DNA from: Candidatus Luteimonas excrementigallinarum | GTDB lineage: Bacteria > Pseudomonadota > Gammaproteobacteria > Xanthomonadales > Xanthomonadaceae | Assembly: GCA_019115725.1 (NCBI GenBank) | Contig: DXCY01000133.1 | Coordinates: 1-14,299, forward strand | DNA: 14,299 nt | Direction: 5' to 3' | Shown: one piece after another, positions 13,803 through 14,299 of the stretch | Position numbering within the stretch: position 1 is the first letter of the stretch | Layout of the letters: the number at the start of each line of letters is the position of its first letter | Made by a program: the position numbers and the translations under genes | Notes under the pieces: generated by a model | Database searches by the model: none | What the model was told of the DNA's origin: nothing | Seen by the model: the letters and a program-made list of their open reading frames with translations, nothing else

Positions 13803-14299
13803 TTATGTCAGCGGTTCGGCCGGCAGGTGCCCGCGGCCGTGCGGCGCGTCCAGGTTTTCTACCGGGCCCAGCGGCACGATGCCGTTCGGGTTGATGGTGT
13901 CGTGGCTGCGGTAGTAGTGCTGCTTGATGTGGTCGAAATTGACCGTCGCGGCCACGCCGGGCCACTGGTACAGCTCGCGCACATAGCCGGACAGGTGTTG
14001 GTAATCGGCGATCCGCCGCAGATTGCACTTGAAGTGGCCGTGGTACACCGGGTCAAAGCGCAGCAGGGTGGTGAACAGACGCCAGTCGGCCTCGGTGATG
14101 CGCTCGCCCAGCAGGTAGCGACGGCTGGCGAGGCGCTCCTCCAGCCCGTCCAGCGACTTGAACAGCTTCGATACCTCTTCTTCATACACCGCCTGGTCGG
14201 TGGCGAACCCGGCCTTGTAGACGCCGTTGTTGACCGTGTCGTAGATGTGCTGGTTGAGTGCGTCGATCTCGCCAAGCAGGTCTCCGGGCGCGTAGTCGC
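13803..14299 (-). CDS. Glutathionyl-hydroquinone reductase, C-terminal part (5' end outside the window)
   Basis: The last 164 codons of a YqjG/PcpF-type xi-class glutathione transferase, which reduces glutathionyl-hydroquinones with glutathione and helps recycle quinone adducts. The reading frame runs from 14297 to the TAA at 13803 and matches the family's helical C-terminal domain: HIYDTVNNGVYKAGFAT, RRYLLGERITEADWRLFTTLLRFDPVYHGHFKCN, YQWPGVAATVNFDHIKQHYY, INPNGIVPLGP, ending in LDAPHGRGHLP. E. coli YqjG has 328 residues, so about half is here; the thioredoxin-fold domain with its catalytic cysteine lies beyond the window, as does the start codon. It converges with the acyltransferase gene with 12 bp between the stops. 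Confidence 0.93.
   Translation of the reverse strand, partial: DYAPGDLLGEIDALNQHIYDTVNNGVYKAGFATDQAVYEEEVSKLFKSLDGLEERLASRRYLLGERITEADWRLFTTLLRFDPVYHGHFKCNLRRIADYQHLSGYVRELYQWPGVAATVNFDHIKQHYYRSHDTINPNGIVPLGPVENLDAPHGRGHLPAEPLT

Overview
This 14.3 kb, GC-rich window looks like chromosomal DNA of a gammaproteobacterium of the Xanthomonadaceae/Lysobacteraceae type (Luteimonas, Lysobacter, Stenotrophomonas or Pseudoxanthomonas relatives). The basis is a two-gene class II ribonucleotide reductase (NrdJa plus NrdJb), a lysine/alanine-rich histone H1-like protein, a GTAG-type REP pair, and strong third-position G/C preference. No database search was possible, so the genus is not fixed. I see no phage, integron, CRISPR array, rRNA or tRNA.

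Layout. (1) 1-2050, minus strand: the N-terminus of a probable holin-like/YqjE-type membrane protein, a DUF883 (ElaB/YqjD-like) protein, and a periplasmic DegQ/MucD-type serine protease with two PDZ domains. (2) 2051-2540: a divergent regulatory region with two candidate promoters facing right and a tandem pair of NrdR-like boxes, followed by a leader of roughly 190-260 nt. (3) 2541-7797, plus strand: nrdJa (catalytic subunit of adenosylcobalamin-dependent RNR), a histone H1-like gene, nrdJb (the cysteine-rich tail subunit) and a secreted YbjN-domain protein. (4) 7798-7900: a REP doublet (REPIN-like) between convergent genes. (5) 7901-12209, minus strand: cueR and copA (copper sensing and export) behind a textbook 19-bp-spacer CueR promoter, with a KamA-family radical SAM gene upstream. 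(6) 12210-12503: a divergent intergenic region with a perfect 10-bp inverted repeat. (7) 12504-13790, plus strand: an acyltransferase-3 family membrane protein. (8) 13803-14299, minus strand: the C-terminal half of a glutathionyl-hydroquinone reductase.

How the genes work together. NrdJa carries the three active-site cysteines but ends without a cysteine tail; NrdJb supplies six cysteines at its C-terminus, so the two should form one B12-dependent RNR, probably under NrdR control. A DNA-compacting histone-like gene sits between the two halves, each junction carrying a strong hairpin. CopA pumps Cu(I) out of the cytoplasm and CueR, encoded just downstream, should switch the copA promoter on; the predicted copA transcript starts at or next to the AUG and would be leaderless. 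The window is mainly housekeeping DNA. The observations most worth following are the nrdJa-histone-nrdJb arrangement, a dnaX-like A9 slippery site in nrdJb, and the leaderless copA promoter.
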